DNA of 64,000 nucleotides from Actibacterium ureilyticum (GTDB lineage: Bacteria; Pseudomonadota; Alphaproteobacteria; Rhodobacterales; Rhodobacteraceae), in NCBI RefSeq assembly GCF_002285435.1, contig NZ_NSBT01000026.1, positions 186,001 through 250,000 on the forward strand. The letters run 5' to 3'. Shown here one piece after another: positions 33,201-41,465 of the stretch; within the stretch, counting starts at the first letter, position 1; each line of letters opens with the position of its first letter. Both the position numbers and the translations under genes were made by a program. Under the pieces are notes generated by a model that was given only the letters and a program-made list of their open reading frames with translations, was not told the origin of the DNA and did no database searches.

Positions 33201-34085
33201 ATGACGAAATACGCCCTTACCGTAACCTGCACGTCGACCCGCGGGATCGTCGCGGCCATCGCCAATTACATGGCCGACAACGGCTGCAACATCACCGACA
33301 GCGCCCAGTTCGACGACGCCCAGACCGACCGGTTCTTCATGCGCGTCAGCTTCGACAGCGAACAGGGCGCGACGCTGGACCAGCTGCGCGACGGGTTCGC
33401 GGAAACCGCCGCCGCATTCGGAATGGAGTTCGCATTCCATGACGAGGCCGAGAAGATGAAGGTCATCATCATGGTCAGCCGGTTCGGCCATTGCCTGAAC
33501 GATCTGCTCTATCGCTGGCGGATCGGGGCGCTGCCGATCGAGATCGTGGCCGTGATCTCGAACCACATGGATTACCAGAAGGTCGTGGTGAACCACGATA
33601 TCCCGTTCCACTGCATCAAGGTCACCAAGGAAAACAAACCCCAGGCCGAGGCGCAGATCATGGCCGTGGTCGAAGAGACCGAGGCCGAACTGGTCGTGCT
33701 GGCGCGCTATATGCAGGTGCTGTCGGACGAGATGTGCCGCAAGATGTCGGGCCGGATCATCAATATCCACCACTCGTTCCTGCCCAGCTTCAAGGGCGCA
33801 AACCCCTATAAACAGGCGTTTGAACGCGGGGTGAAGCTGATCGGGGCGACCTCGCATTACGTGACCGCCGATCTGGACGAAGGCCCGATCATCGAACAGG
33901 ACATCACCCGCGTGACCCACGCCCAAAGCGCGGCGGATTACGTGTCGCTGGGCCGCGATGTCGAGGCCCAGGTGCTGGCCCGCGCGATCCACGCCCATAT
34001 CCACCGCCGGGTGTTCCTGAACGGGGACAAGACGGTGGTGTTCCCGGCCTCGCCCGGCAGCTATGCCAGCGAACGCATGGGCTGA
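33201..34085 (+). CDS. purU: Formyltetrahydrofolate deformylase
   Basis: Encodes 294 residues. An N-terminal ACT domain (YALTVTCTSTRGIVAAIANY) is followed by a formyltransferase-fold catalytic domain: VSRFGHCLNDLLYR, NHDIPFHCI, and the active-site region IINIHHSFLPSFKGANPY with TSHYVTADLDEGPII. It hydrolyses 10-formyl-THF to formate and THF. Next to mgd and tdm it would drain one-carbon units produced by demethylation as formate for oxidation and recycle THF. AAAGGA precedes the ATG. It follows mgdD after 195 bases with no obvious terminator. Confidence 0.95.
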   Translation: MTKYALTVTCTSTRGIVAAIANYMADNGCNITDSAQFDDAQTDRFFMRVSFDSEQGATLDQLRDGFAETAAAFGMEFAFHDEAEKMKVIIMVSRFGHCLNDLLYRWRIGALPIEIVAVISNHMDYQKVVVNHDIPFHCIKVTKENKPQAEAQIMAVVEETEAELVVLARYMQVLSDEMCRKMSGRIINIHHSFLPSFKGANPYKQAFERGVKLIGATSHYVTADLDEGPIIEQDITRVTHAQSAADYVSLGRDVEAQVLARAIHAHIHRRVFLNGDKTVVFPASPGSYASERMG

Positions 34086-34182
34086 ATCGCGGCCTGACCG
34101 GCGATTTTGTTGACAAATCCCCCGTGGGTTGCGCTATCGCTAGGGGGTGCGCCACCGCTGGCGCGCCCGAACCGGAGCCACG

Positions 34183-34950
34183 ATGTCGACCAAGAAAACC
34201 CGGCGCCACACCGCGATCCTGGACCAGCTGTCCGCCAATCCCACCATGCGGGTGAACCGGCTGTCCGAGGCGCTGGGGGTGACGACTGAAACCATCCGCC
34301 GCGACCTTGAGGACCTGGCCGGGCAGGGGCTGATCAGCCGCACCTATGGCGGGGCGATGCTGCGCCAGCCGGCCGAACCCGCCCTGTCCGAGCGGCACAA
34401 GGATTTCGTCGCCGAACGGGCCGCCATCGGCCGCGCGGCGGGGCCGATCCTGGCCAAGGCGCGGGTGATCATGATCGGGTCGGGGGCGACCACGGTGCAG
34501 ATCGCCAAGCGCATCGCGTTCGAGATGAACGAGATCACCGTCATCACCCATTCCTTCGGCGTGGCCACGGTTCTAAGCTTCAATCCGACGATTCAGGTGA
34601 TCATGGCGCCAGGCGTCTATCACTCGGGCGAGGGCGCGATGCACGGCGCCCAGACCGTGCGGTTCCTGGCCGATTACACCGCCGACTGGTCGGTGACCGG
34701 CGCCAGCGCGCTGTCGCCCGCCGGGCCGACCGACGCGCTGATCGAGGCCGCGGATGTCTATGCCACGATGCTGCGGCAAAGCACGCGGCACATGGTGGTG
34801 GCCGACAAGTCGAAATACGACCGGATGGCCACCGCGCGCTATGCCGAATGGGGGGATATCGACCTGTTGCTGACCGATGGCCAGCCGCAGGGGCCGCTGG
34901 CGCAGGCCTTGCAGGGTGGCGGGGTCGAGGTGCGGCAGGTCCCGGTCTGA
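34183..34950 (+). CDS. DeoR-family transcriptional regulator
   Basis: Encodes 255 residues. The N-terminal DeoR helix-turn-helix (ILDQLSANPTMRVNRLSEAL, VTTETIRRDLEDL) is followed by a DeoRC sensor domain (~75-235; MIGSGATTVQIAKR, VVADKSKYDR). DeoR proteins usually repress sugar or amino-alcohol catabolic operons and bind a phosphorylated intermediate. That fits well with the adjacent kinase and PLP enzyme genes, which end four bases from its stop on the opposite strand. TTGACA at 34110-34115 may be its -35 element. Likely targets are the divergent promoters around 37270-37475. Confidence 0.88.
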   Translation: MSTKKTRRHTAILDQLSANPTMRVNRLSEALGVTTETIRRDLEDLAGQGLISRTYGGAMLRQPAEPALSERHKDFVAERAAIGRAAGPILAKARVIMIGSGATTVQIAKRIAFEMNEITVITHSFGVATVLSFNPTIQVIMAPGVYHSGEGAMHGAQTVRFLADYTADWSVTGASALSPAGPTDALIEAADVYATMLRQSTRHMVVADKSKYDRMATARYAEWGDIDLLLTDGQPQGPLAQALQGGGVEVRQVPV

Positions 34951-34954
34951 GGGG

Positions 34955-36271
34955 TCAGGCGCCGGTCGCCTCGGCAAAGGCGGTCAGGAACAGATCGGCC
35001 TCGTCCCGGGTCAGGCAAAGCGGCGGGCGCACCTTCAACGTCGCCCCGTAACGCCCTGCGGCGCCTATCAGAATGCCACGGTCGCGCATGGCGTCGATCA
35101 CCCGCACGGTTTCGGCCGGGTCGGGGCTGTCCGGCGCGTCGGGCAAGCCGAGGTCGATGCCGATGAACAGCCCCGCGCCGCGTATATCGGCGACCTGTGG
35201 CGCGCGGTCCGCGATCTGGCGCAGCCCGGCCAGCAGATGCGCACCCACGTCGCGGGCGTTGTCCTGCAGCCCCTCGTCCTCGATCACCTGCAACACCGCA
35301 AGTCCCGCCGCCGCCGCCACAGGATTGCCGCCGAACGTGTTGAAATAGCCCACATTTTCGCAAAACGCTGCCAGATCGCCCGGCCGTGCCGCCATGCCCG
35401 CCATGGGAAAGCCGTTGCCCATGGGTTTGCCCATCGTGACGATATCGGGCGCGACCCCGTGGCGGGCAAAGCCCCAGAACGCGTCGCCGGTGCGGGCAAA
35501 GCCCGGCTGCACCTCGTCGGCGATGAACAGCCCGCCCGCGTCCTGCATCGCCTGCACGGCGGGGGCCAGGAAACCGGGCGGGTCGGCAAAGATCCCGTCC
35601 GAGGAAAAGATCGAATCCACCAGCAGCGCGGCGGGTTTCAGCCCCCGGTCGGCCAGTGTGGCGATGGCCCCGCGTACCGCTGCGGCAAAGCCGCCCGCGA
35701 TATCGTCGCCGTACTGCGCCGCGCCGGGGGCGGGGATGGCGACGACGAAATCCGGTACATCCCCGGTCCTGAACGCCGAGGGCGAGGCATCGGTCGCCAG
35801 CGCGGTATTGCCGTGATAGGCGGTCTGCGTCACCACGAAGCCCGTCCCGCCGGTGGCGCGGCGCGCCACGCGCATGGCCAGGTCGTTCGCCTCGCTGCCC
35901 GAGCAGGTCAGGACGATGTTTTCCAGATCGGTGGGCAGCTTGGCCTTCAGCGCCTGCAGGTAATCGTCCACCACCGCCACCAGATAGCGCATGTTGGTGT
36001 TCAGCACCGCGATCTGATCGGCCACGGCGGCGGCCACGCGCGGGTGACTGTGCCCGACCGAGGGCACGTTGTTATAGAAATCCAGATAGCGCGTGCCATC
36101 GGCGGCGGTCATCCAGGCGCCGCTGGCCGACACCATCTGGATCGGCTCGCGGTAAAACAGGACCGACGCCGCGCCCAGGTTCGACAGCCGCCGCGCGACC
36201 GCATCGCTTTGCCCGGCGCGGCCGGGGTCAAAGGCGTTCATGTCCAGGATCTGGCGGACCTCGCGCGTCAT
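34955..36271 (-). CDS. Class III PLP enzyme of the AGXT2L (phospho-amine lyase) type
   Basis: Encodes 438 residues. Class III aminotransferase features are present: GTRYLDFYNNVPSVGHSHP, LNTNMRYL, CSGSEANDLAMR, IADEVQPGFARTG and the PLP lysine in IVTMGKPMGNGFP. NNVPSVGHSHP, NTNMRYL and GKPMGNGFP are characteristic of the AGXT2-like group that includes ethanolamine-phosphate and phosphohydroxylysine phospho-lyases. The start overlaps the stop of an upstream kinase gene (ATGA). A kinase plus phospho-lyase route (phosphorylate an amino alcohol, then eliminate phosphate and ammonia) is inferred. A plain transaminase cannot be excluded. Confidence 0.85.
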   Translation of the reverse strand: MTREVRQILDMNAFDPGRAGQSDAVARRLSNLGAASVLFYREPIQMVSASGAWMTAADGTRYLDFYNNVPSVGHSHPRVAAAVADQIAVLNTNMRYLVAVVDDYLQALKAKLPTDLENIVLTCSGSEANDLAMRVARRATGGTGFVVTQTAYHGNTALATDASPSAFRTGDVPDFVVAIPAPGAAQYGDDIAGGFAAAVRGAIATLADRGLKPAALLVDSIFSSDGIFADPPGFLAPAVQAMQDAGGLFIADEVQPGFARTGDAFWGFARHGVAPDIVTMGKPMGNGFPMAGMAARPGDLAAFCENVGYFNTFGGNPVAAAAGLAVLQVIEDEGLQDNARDVGAHLLAGLRQIADRAPQVADIRGAGLFIGIDLGLPDAPDSPDPAETVRVIDAMRDRGILIGAAGRYGATLKVRPPLCLTRDEADLFLTAFAEATGA

Positions 36272-37269
36272 GCGCCGGCCTCCGCCAGATAGGCGCGGGC
36301 CAGATCGACCGTCCCTTGGGTATAGTCCGCCAGCCCGGCGGCGGCGGCGGTTTCGGTTTCGGGGTGGCTGGCGATCCAGGCGGTCAGCAGCAATCGCCGG
36401 AACAGGATGAAGGTGGGGATCATGTCGATATGTTCCTGCGCCAGCGGCGCGACAGAGCCATAGCCCGCGATCCAGGCCGCCTGAAGATCGGGCACGATGT
36501 CATTGGTTTCATGAAAGGAAATCGCAGCGGCGAAGTCATAGATGAACCACGAGAACCCGCAATCGTCGAAATCGATCACCCCCAGCGTGTCACCATCGAC
36601 CAGCAGGTTGGCCAACCGCAGATCGGCATGGACCAGCCCGAACCGGTCGCGCCCGGTGCCATAGGCCGCCAGCCGCGCCTGCAACACATCGCAGAGCCGG
36701 TCCAGCACCGCCTTCTGGTCGGGCGTCAGCCCAAGCGCGGCGCGCCAGTCGCCCCAAAGCGGCTCGGGCCCGAAGGCGGTGTCGAAATTCCAGGTCTTGC
36801 GCACGAAGCCCTCGGGCGGGGTCCAGGTGCTGGCATGGCCATGCAGCCGGGCCGAGATCGCACCCAGCACCCTGAACCCGGCCACCAGTTTCGCGTCGGC
36901 ATCGGGTTCCGCGCCGGGCATGAAGCTGAACCCCACCACATGGCGCGTCTGGCCCTGATCTTCGAACTCGGCGATATGGCCGCCATCGGGCAGGGCCAGC
37001 GGTTCGGGCGTGTCGACCGTGCCGCTGTCGCGCAGGGCGGCGATCCAGGCCAGCTCTGATTCGATCTCGGCCCGCGTGTGGTAGTCGGGCCGATGCACCC
37101 GCAGGATGATCGGCGCGGCGCGAGCCGGGTCTTCGGCGATGAAGGTGGCGTTTTCCGACAGGGTCAGCAGGCGAATCCGCGTCTTCGGCCCCAAGCCCCA
37201 CAGCGGCGCCAACCCCGCAACGCCCAGGCGCAGGCGTTCCACGAACCCGTCATCGTACAATCCAGCCAT
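36268..37269 (-). CDS. APH-fold small-molecule kinase (hydroxylysine-kinase-like)
   Basis: Encodes 333 residues. The catalytic loop is GLVHADLRLANLLVD and the metal site VIDFDDCGFSWFIYDFA, standard for APH/HYKK kinases; the N-terminal LSENATFIAED loop is also typical. Together with the coupled AGXT2L-type PLP enzyme it resembles the 5-hydroxylysine kinase / phospho-lyase pair of vertebrates, and bacterial fusions of the two domains. It is the first gene of the minus-strand operon, divergent from a polyamine-type ABC transporter that could supply the substrate. The substrate itself is not determined. Confidence 0.85.
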   Translation of the reverse strand: MAGLYDDGFVERLRLGVAGLAPLWGLGPKTRIRLLTLSENATFIAEDPARAAPIILRVHRPDYHTRAEIESELAWIAALRDSGTVDTPEPLALPDGGHIAEFEDQGQTRHVVGFSFMPGAEPDADAKLVAGFRVLGAISARLHGHASTWTPPEGFVRKTWNFDTAFGPEPLWGDWRAALGLTPDQKAVLDRLCDVLQARLAAYGTGRDRFGLVHADLRLANLLVDGDTLGVIDFDDCGFSWFIYDFAAAISFHETNDIVPDLQAAWIAGYGSVAPLAQEHIDMIPTFILFRRLLLTAWIASHPETETAAAAGLADYTQGTVDLARAYLAEAGA

Positions 37270-37323
37270 CGGGTGCCCTTTTATTTTGCGTCTGAGAAAC
37301 GGCTAGAAGAAAAATCTTCGTCT

Positions 37324-37353
37324 TGCAACATTTAAGCTTGCGAAATGCAACAT
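37324..37353. promoter_or_regulatory. Paired TGCAACAT sites in the divergent kinase/transporter control region
   Basis: Two direct TGCAACAT copies (37324-37331 and 37346-37353) lie 22 bases apart, on the same helix face, in the 206-base region between divergent operons. The region is AT-rich and otherwise empty. The candidate factor is the DeoR regulator at 34183; this is inference. Confidence 0.45.
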
Positions 37354-37475
37354 AAGCCGGAATCAATTCGATAGATGCTGCAAAAGCGGCACGTGCCAAA
37401 AACACAGGCCGCACTGATCGCGGCCCGCGTGCCGGGCATTCGATCCGGCACCACCGACAGAGGATGGAGACCGCC

Positions 37476-38609
37476 ATGAAACTGAACCGCCGCGCCTTTA
37501 CCGCCGGGTTGGGGGCTGCCGGGGCCGCCGGGCTGATGATGCCCCGTGCCGCCCGCGCCGCCCGCGACAACGAACTGAACATCCTGTGCTGGGAGGGGTA
37601 TAATACCGACGATGTGCTCAGCCCGTTCCGCGACCTGCACCCCGGTGCCACGGTGCGCGCCGAAAGCGGCACATCCGACCCCGACATGATCAACAAGCTG
37701 CGCGCGGGGGAGGTCAATGTCTGGGACCTGATCAACCTGAACCAGCCCTGGGCGCGGGGGCAGCTTCTGCCCGAGGGGTTGATCAAGCCGCTGACCAAGG
37801 ACCGGTTCATGCCGTATTTCGAGAAGATGGCGCCCGAGTTTTCCGATCCCGCCTATCCGCTGGCATTCGATGCGGGGGGCGAGCTGATCGGGATGCCGCA
37901 GCGCTATGGTCCGTTCTCGTTCGTGGTGAACACCGACAAGATCAGCCGCGAAATGGCCGAGGATCAGGGTTGGAAGCTGTTCCTGGATCCGGCGATGGCG
38001 GGGCGGTACGGCGTGCTGACCTATGACAACTGGAACCTGATCCACATGTGCCTGACGGGCGATCTGAACCCGTTCGAGCCGCTGGACGAAGCCGGTTTCG
38101 CGACCTTTACCGACGTGGCCACGCAGATCTTCGGCGGCGCGAAGCTCTTGACCGACGATCTGGTGGCAATGAACACCGCCCTGATCAATGGCGAGATCGA
38201 CGCCTATTTCACCGGCGGCACCTACACGGCCAGCCCCGCGCGTCTGGACGGGCTGACCAATGTGCGCGGCATCACGCCCAAATCCGGCCCCGTGGGTGGC
38301 AAGGGCGGTGTGGTCTGGATCGAGCTGACATCGGTCGTCAACAACCCCGACCCGTCGCCGCTGGCTGAGGATTTCCTGGAATTCGTGCAAAAGCCCGAGA
38401 TCTGCAAGGCCGTGGGCTTTGCCGAGGGCACCTATAACCCCGTGGCCCAGATGGGCGACGAGGCGGTGTTCAGCCTGTGGGATGCCGACGAGCTGGACGC
38501 GATCCAGTGGGACAGCCTGGCCGAGGAAATGGCCGGATCCGTCGAATATGACGTGGTCGCCGATTACGACAAGCTGATGGAAATCTATACCGCGGCGCGG
38601 CGTTCCTGA
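37476..38609 (+). CDS. Polyamine-type ABC transporter periplasmic binding protein
   Basis: Encodes 377 residues. The ATG at 37476 is preferred to 37464 because GGAGA lies at proper distance and the N-terminus becomes MKLNRRAFTAGLGAAGAAGL, a twin-arginine-like signal ending ARA. The mature protein is a PotD/PotF-like (SBP_bac_8) fold: LNILCWEGYNTDDVL, GTSDPDMINKL, FVVNTDKIS, WIELTSVVNNP. It captures a cationic amine in the periplasm for the adjacent importer. An ATPase and two permeases follow. A large hairpin after this gene probably keeps its transcript more abundant than the rest. Confidence 0.88.
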   Translation: MKLNRRAFTAGLGAAGAAGLMMPRAARAARDNELNILCWEGYNTDDVLSPFRDLHPGATVRAESGTSDPDMINKLRAGEVNVWDLINLNQPWARGQLLPEGLIKPLTKDRFMPYFEKMAPEFSDPAYPLAFDAGGELIGMPQRYGPFSFVVNTDKISREMAEDQGWKLFLDPAMAGRYGVLTYDNWNLIHMCLTGDLNPFEPLDEAGFATFTDVATQIFGGAKLLTDDLVAMNTALINGEIDAYFTGGTYTASPARLDGLTNVRGITPKSGPVGGKGGVVWIELTSVVNNPDPSPLAEDFLEFVQKPEICKAVGFAEGTYNPVAQMGDEAVFSLWDADELDAIQWDSLAEEMAGSVEYDVVADYDKLMEIYTAARRS

Positions 38610-38629
38610 TCGCACGCGCACGGGTTGGG

Positions 38630-38656
38630 CGGGGCCGCTTGCTGCGTGCGGCCCCG
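38630..38656 (+). other. Intra-operon hairpin after the binding-protein gene
   Basis: A 9-bp perfect GC stem (38630-38638 with 38648-38656, 9-base loop) without a T-run. Its place between a binding-protein gene and an ATPase gene is classic for differential mRNA stability or partial termination. Confidence 0.6.
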
Positions 38657-38695
38657 TCCGAATGACGACATCGCGGCCTGGGGAAACGAAGTATC

Positions 38696-39760
38696 ATGGG
38701 CGACCAGCCAATCCTGCGGATCAACGGACTGACCAAGCGGTTCAATGATTTCACCGCCCTGCACAGCATCGACCTGAACGTGTCCGAGGGCGAGTTTCTG
38801 ACCATCGTCGGCCCCTCGGGCAGCGGCAAGACGACGCTGATCCGTCTGCTGGTGGGGATCGACGAGCCCAGCGATGGCTCGATCTGGCTGCGCGACCGGC
38901 GCATCGACGAGGTGCCCGCCAACAAGCGGCCCACCTGCATGGTGTTTCAGTCGCTGGCGCTGTTCCCGCATCGCACCGTGGGGCAGAACATCGAATTCCC
39001 GCTGAAGCTGCGCAAGGTGCCGCCCGCCGACCGCCGGGCGCGCGCGCTGGAGCTTTTGGACCTGCTGCGCCTGCCGCGCGACTATTACGGCAAGCGGATC
39101 GACCAGTGTTCGGGCGGCGAACGGCAGCGCGTGGCGCTGGCCCGCGCGCTGGCCTTCGACCCCGAGATCCTGTTTTTCGACGAGCCGCTCTCGGCGCTGG
39201 ATTACCGCCTGCGCAAGACGCTGGAGAAGGAGCTGAAGGACCTGCATCGCCGCACCGGCAAGACCTTCATCTATATCACCCACAGCCTGGAAGAGGCGAT
39301 GGTCATGTCCGACCGCATCGCCATCATGCGCGCGGGCCGCTTCGAACAGATCGCGCCCGCCGAACAGATCTATGCCAAGCCGGTGTCGCGTTTCGTGGCG
39401 GGGTTCATGGGCGAGGTGAACCTGTTTGACATGACCGCCGGTCAGGTGCCGGGCGTCACCCTGTCGCCCCATGCCCAAAGCCGCTTTGCCGGGCAGAGCG
39501 GCACGTTGATGATCCGGCCCGAAAGCCTGTCGATCCTGCCGCCGAGCGGCACCGCCGATATCTGTTTCACCGCCGTGATCGAGGCCGAATATCTGCTGGG
39601 ATCGCGGATGCAATACACGCTGCGCCGCGCGGGTGGCGGCACCGTCACGGTCGAGGTCCTGCGCGAGGATGCCGCCCAAGGCGGGGTGGGGGCCGAGATC
39701 ACGCTGGGCTGTCCCGCCGATGCCTGCCACCTGATTGCCGAGGTTCCCGATGCAGCGTGA
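38696..39760 (+). CDS. Polyamine-type ABC transporter ATPase
   Basis: Encodes 354 residues. Walker A is GPSGSGKTT, the Q-loop lies in CMVFQSLALFPHRT, the signature is CSGGERQR, Walker B is ILFFDEPLSALD, and the H-loop YITHSLEEA. A C-terminal TOBE domain (~270-350, TLMIRPESLSIL) marks the PotA/FbpC/MalK-like importer group. It energises uptake by the two permeases that follow. The potB-like ATG (39750) overlaps its end, so expression is coupled. Confidence 0.92.
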   Translation: MGDQPILRINGLTKRFNDFTALHSIDLNVSEGEFLTIVGPSGSGKTTLIRLLVGIDEPSDGSIWLRDRRIDEVPANKRPTCMVFQSLALFPHRTVGQNIEFPLKLRKVPPADRRARALELLDLLRLPRDYYGKRIDQCSGGERQRVALARALAFDPEILFFDEPLSALDYRLRKTLEKELKDLHRRTGKTFIYITHSLEEAMVMSDRIAIMRAGRFEQIAPAEQIYAKPVSRFVAGFMGEVNLFDMTAGQVPGVTLSPHAQSRFAGQSGTLMIRPESLSILPPSGTADICFTAVIEAEYLLGSRMQYTLRRAGGGTVTVEVLREDAAQGGVGAEITLGCPADACHLIAEVPDAA

Positions 39761-40598
39761 CCGGCAACTGGGTCTGTTCTATGCGCTGCCGCTGGGCGGG
39801 TTCCTGGCGCTGGCTTTCCTCGCGCCGATCCTGCTGGTCGCGGCGTTTTCCACCATGCCGCCCAAGGTGTTTTCGCTGGCGCATCTGCCGGATTTCTCGG
39901 CCTATTACACGGTCTTGACGCAAGGCTATTGGAAATCGGTCGTGTGGTCGCTGGGCATGGCGCTGGCGGCCACGGCGATCCTGTTCGTGATCTGCTGGCC
40001 GCTGGCCTATGGCATGGCCAAGGTGTTAGGGCGGTTCTCGCTGGTGCTGACGATCTGCGTGGTGATGACGCTGTTCGTGTCGGAAAACATCCGGCTTTTT
40101 GGCTGGGTGCTGACCCTGATGAAGGGCGGCCTGATCGAAGGCTACCTGCGCCACTGGACCGGGGCGGGGTTCGACGGGCTGCTGTATAACGTGCCGGTCA
40201 TCGTCTTCGGGCTGGTCTATGTCTATCTGCCCTTCATGCTGTTTCCGCTGGCCCAGGGCATCGCCATGGTGCCCGATGATACGCGGCAGGCGGCGTTCGA
40301 TCTGGGCGCCACCCGCTGGCAGGTCCTGCGCGAGGTCGAGCTGCCGCTGGCCATGCCGGGCATTCTGGTGGGCAGCCTGCTGACCTTTGTCCTGTCGGCC
40401 GGGGCGATTGCGGAATCCAAGCTGCTGGGCGGGCAGGCGGTCATCGTGATCGCGGACGAGGTCGAAACCGCCTTTACCTATGGTCAGAACTGGCCCCTGG
40501 GCGCGGCGCTGGCGATGGTGCTGATCGCCATCGTGGGCGGCATCGCGATCTGGGGGATCGGGCGGGCCGATCTCGACAGTATGATGGCACGGAAATAA
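39750..40598 (+). CDS. Polyamine-type ABC transporter permease (PotB-like)
   Basis: Encodes 282 residues from an ATG at 39750 that overlaps the ATPase gene by 11 bases, with GAGG upstream. It has six predicted membrane helices and the importer EAA motif in DDTRQAAFDLGATRWQVLREV, which docks to the ATPase. It resembles PotB/PotH permeases for polyamines and related cations. Its stop (TAATG) overlaps the partner permease start. Confidence 0.9.
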   Translation: MQRDRQLGLFYALPLGGFLALAFLAPILLVAAFSTMPPKVFSLAHLPDFSAYYTVLTQGYWKSVVWSLGMALAATAILFVICWPLAYGMAKVLGRFSLVLTICVVMTLFVSENIRLFGWVLTLMKGGLIEGYLRHWTGAGFDGLLYNVPVIVFGLVYVYLPFMLFPLAQGIAMVPDDTRQAAFDLGATRWQVLREVELPLAMPGILVGSLLTFVLSAGAIAESKLLGGQAVIVIADEVETAFTYGQNWPLGAALAMVLIAIVGGIAIWGIGRADLDSMMARK

Positions 40599-41446
40599 TG
40601 CGCACATCCCGTTTCACCGCCACGGTCCTGATGCTCTATGGCCTGTTGGTCATCGCGTTCCTGTACCTGCCGCTTTTCTCGGTCGGGCTGGCCTCGATCT
40701 CCAAGGCGCGGTATCTCAGCTTTCCGATCCGCCGCTATGCCTATGGTTGGTATGGCGAGGCGCTGGCATCGGACACGGTGCAGACCCTGCTGGTGCTGTC
40801 GCTCAAGGTGGCGGGCATCGTCACGGTGCTGAGCATGATCATCGGGTTCTTCGGTGCGCTGGCCTTTGCGCGCTATTCCTGGCGGTTCCGCAAGGCGTAT
40901 CAGAAGCTGATCCTGCTGCCGATCTTCTTTCCGCAGACGGTGCTGGGGCTGGCGCTGTTGATGTGGTTCAACACGCTGGGGATCGTGCCCAGCTGGAAAA
41001 CCGCCGTGGTGGCGCATCTGGTCTGGATCGCGCCGATCGCGACGCTGGTGATTTCCATCCGCGCCTATAGCTTCGATCCCGCGCTGGAAGAGGCCGCGCG
41101 CGACATGGGCGCCAGCACATGGGACACCCTGCGCGAGGTGACGATCCCGCTGCTGATGCCCGGCGTGGTGTCGGCGGGGCTGTTTGCGTTCCTGCTCAGC
41201 TGGGGGAATTTCCCGCTGTCGCTGTTCACCACGGGTGCGGACAGTACCCTGCCGGAATGGCTTTATGCCAAGATGGTGTCGGGCTATTCGCCGCTGGTGC
41301 CGACGGTGGGCATCCTGACGGTGGGCAGCTCGGTCGTGCTGGTGGCGCTGGGGCTGCTGGTGCCCTGGGGGCTGCGCCGGATGCGGGCGCTGGCGGGCCG
41401 GGTGCCGTCGGAACAGGCCGCCCAGCAGATTCCGCAGGAAACATGA
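40598..41446 (+). CDS. Polyamine-type ABC transporter permease (PotC-like)
   Basis: Encodes 282 residues with about six membrane helices and the EAA loop LEEAARDMGASTWDTLREV, as in PotC/PotI. It forms the channel heterodimer with the preceding permease. The start shares a base with the upstream stop codon. A good AAAGGAAGGG box just after it serves the SDR gene 19 bases downstream, so transport and metabolism genes are cotranscribed. Confidence 0.9.
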   Translation: MRTSRFTATVLMLYGLLVIAFLYLPLFSVGLASISKARYLSFPIRRYAYGWYGEALASDTVQTLLVLSLKVAGIVTVLSMIIGFFGALAFARYSWRFRKAYQKLILLPIFFPQTVLGLALLMWFNTLGIVPSWKTAVVAHLVWIAPIATLVISIRAYSFDPALEEAARDMGASTWDTLREVTIPLLMPGVVSAGLFAFLLSWGNFPLSLFTTGADSTLPEWLYAKMVSGYSPLVPTVGILTVGSSVVLVALGLLVPWGLRRMRALAGRVPSEQAAQQIPQET

Positions 41447-41465
41447 GATAAAGGAAGGGAAAACC

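Noticed and set aside
37476-41446. Assigning the ABC transporter as the TMAO transporter TmoXVW.
   Set aside because: TmoX is an OpuAC/ProX-type binding protein with a glycine-betaine-type ATPase; these proteins are PotD/PotA/PotB/PotC-like with two permeases.
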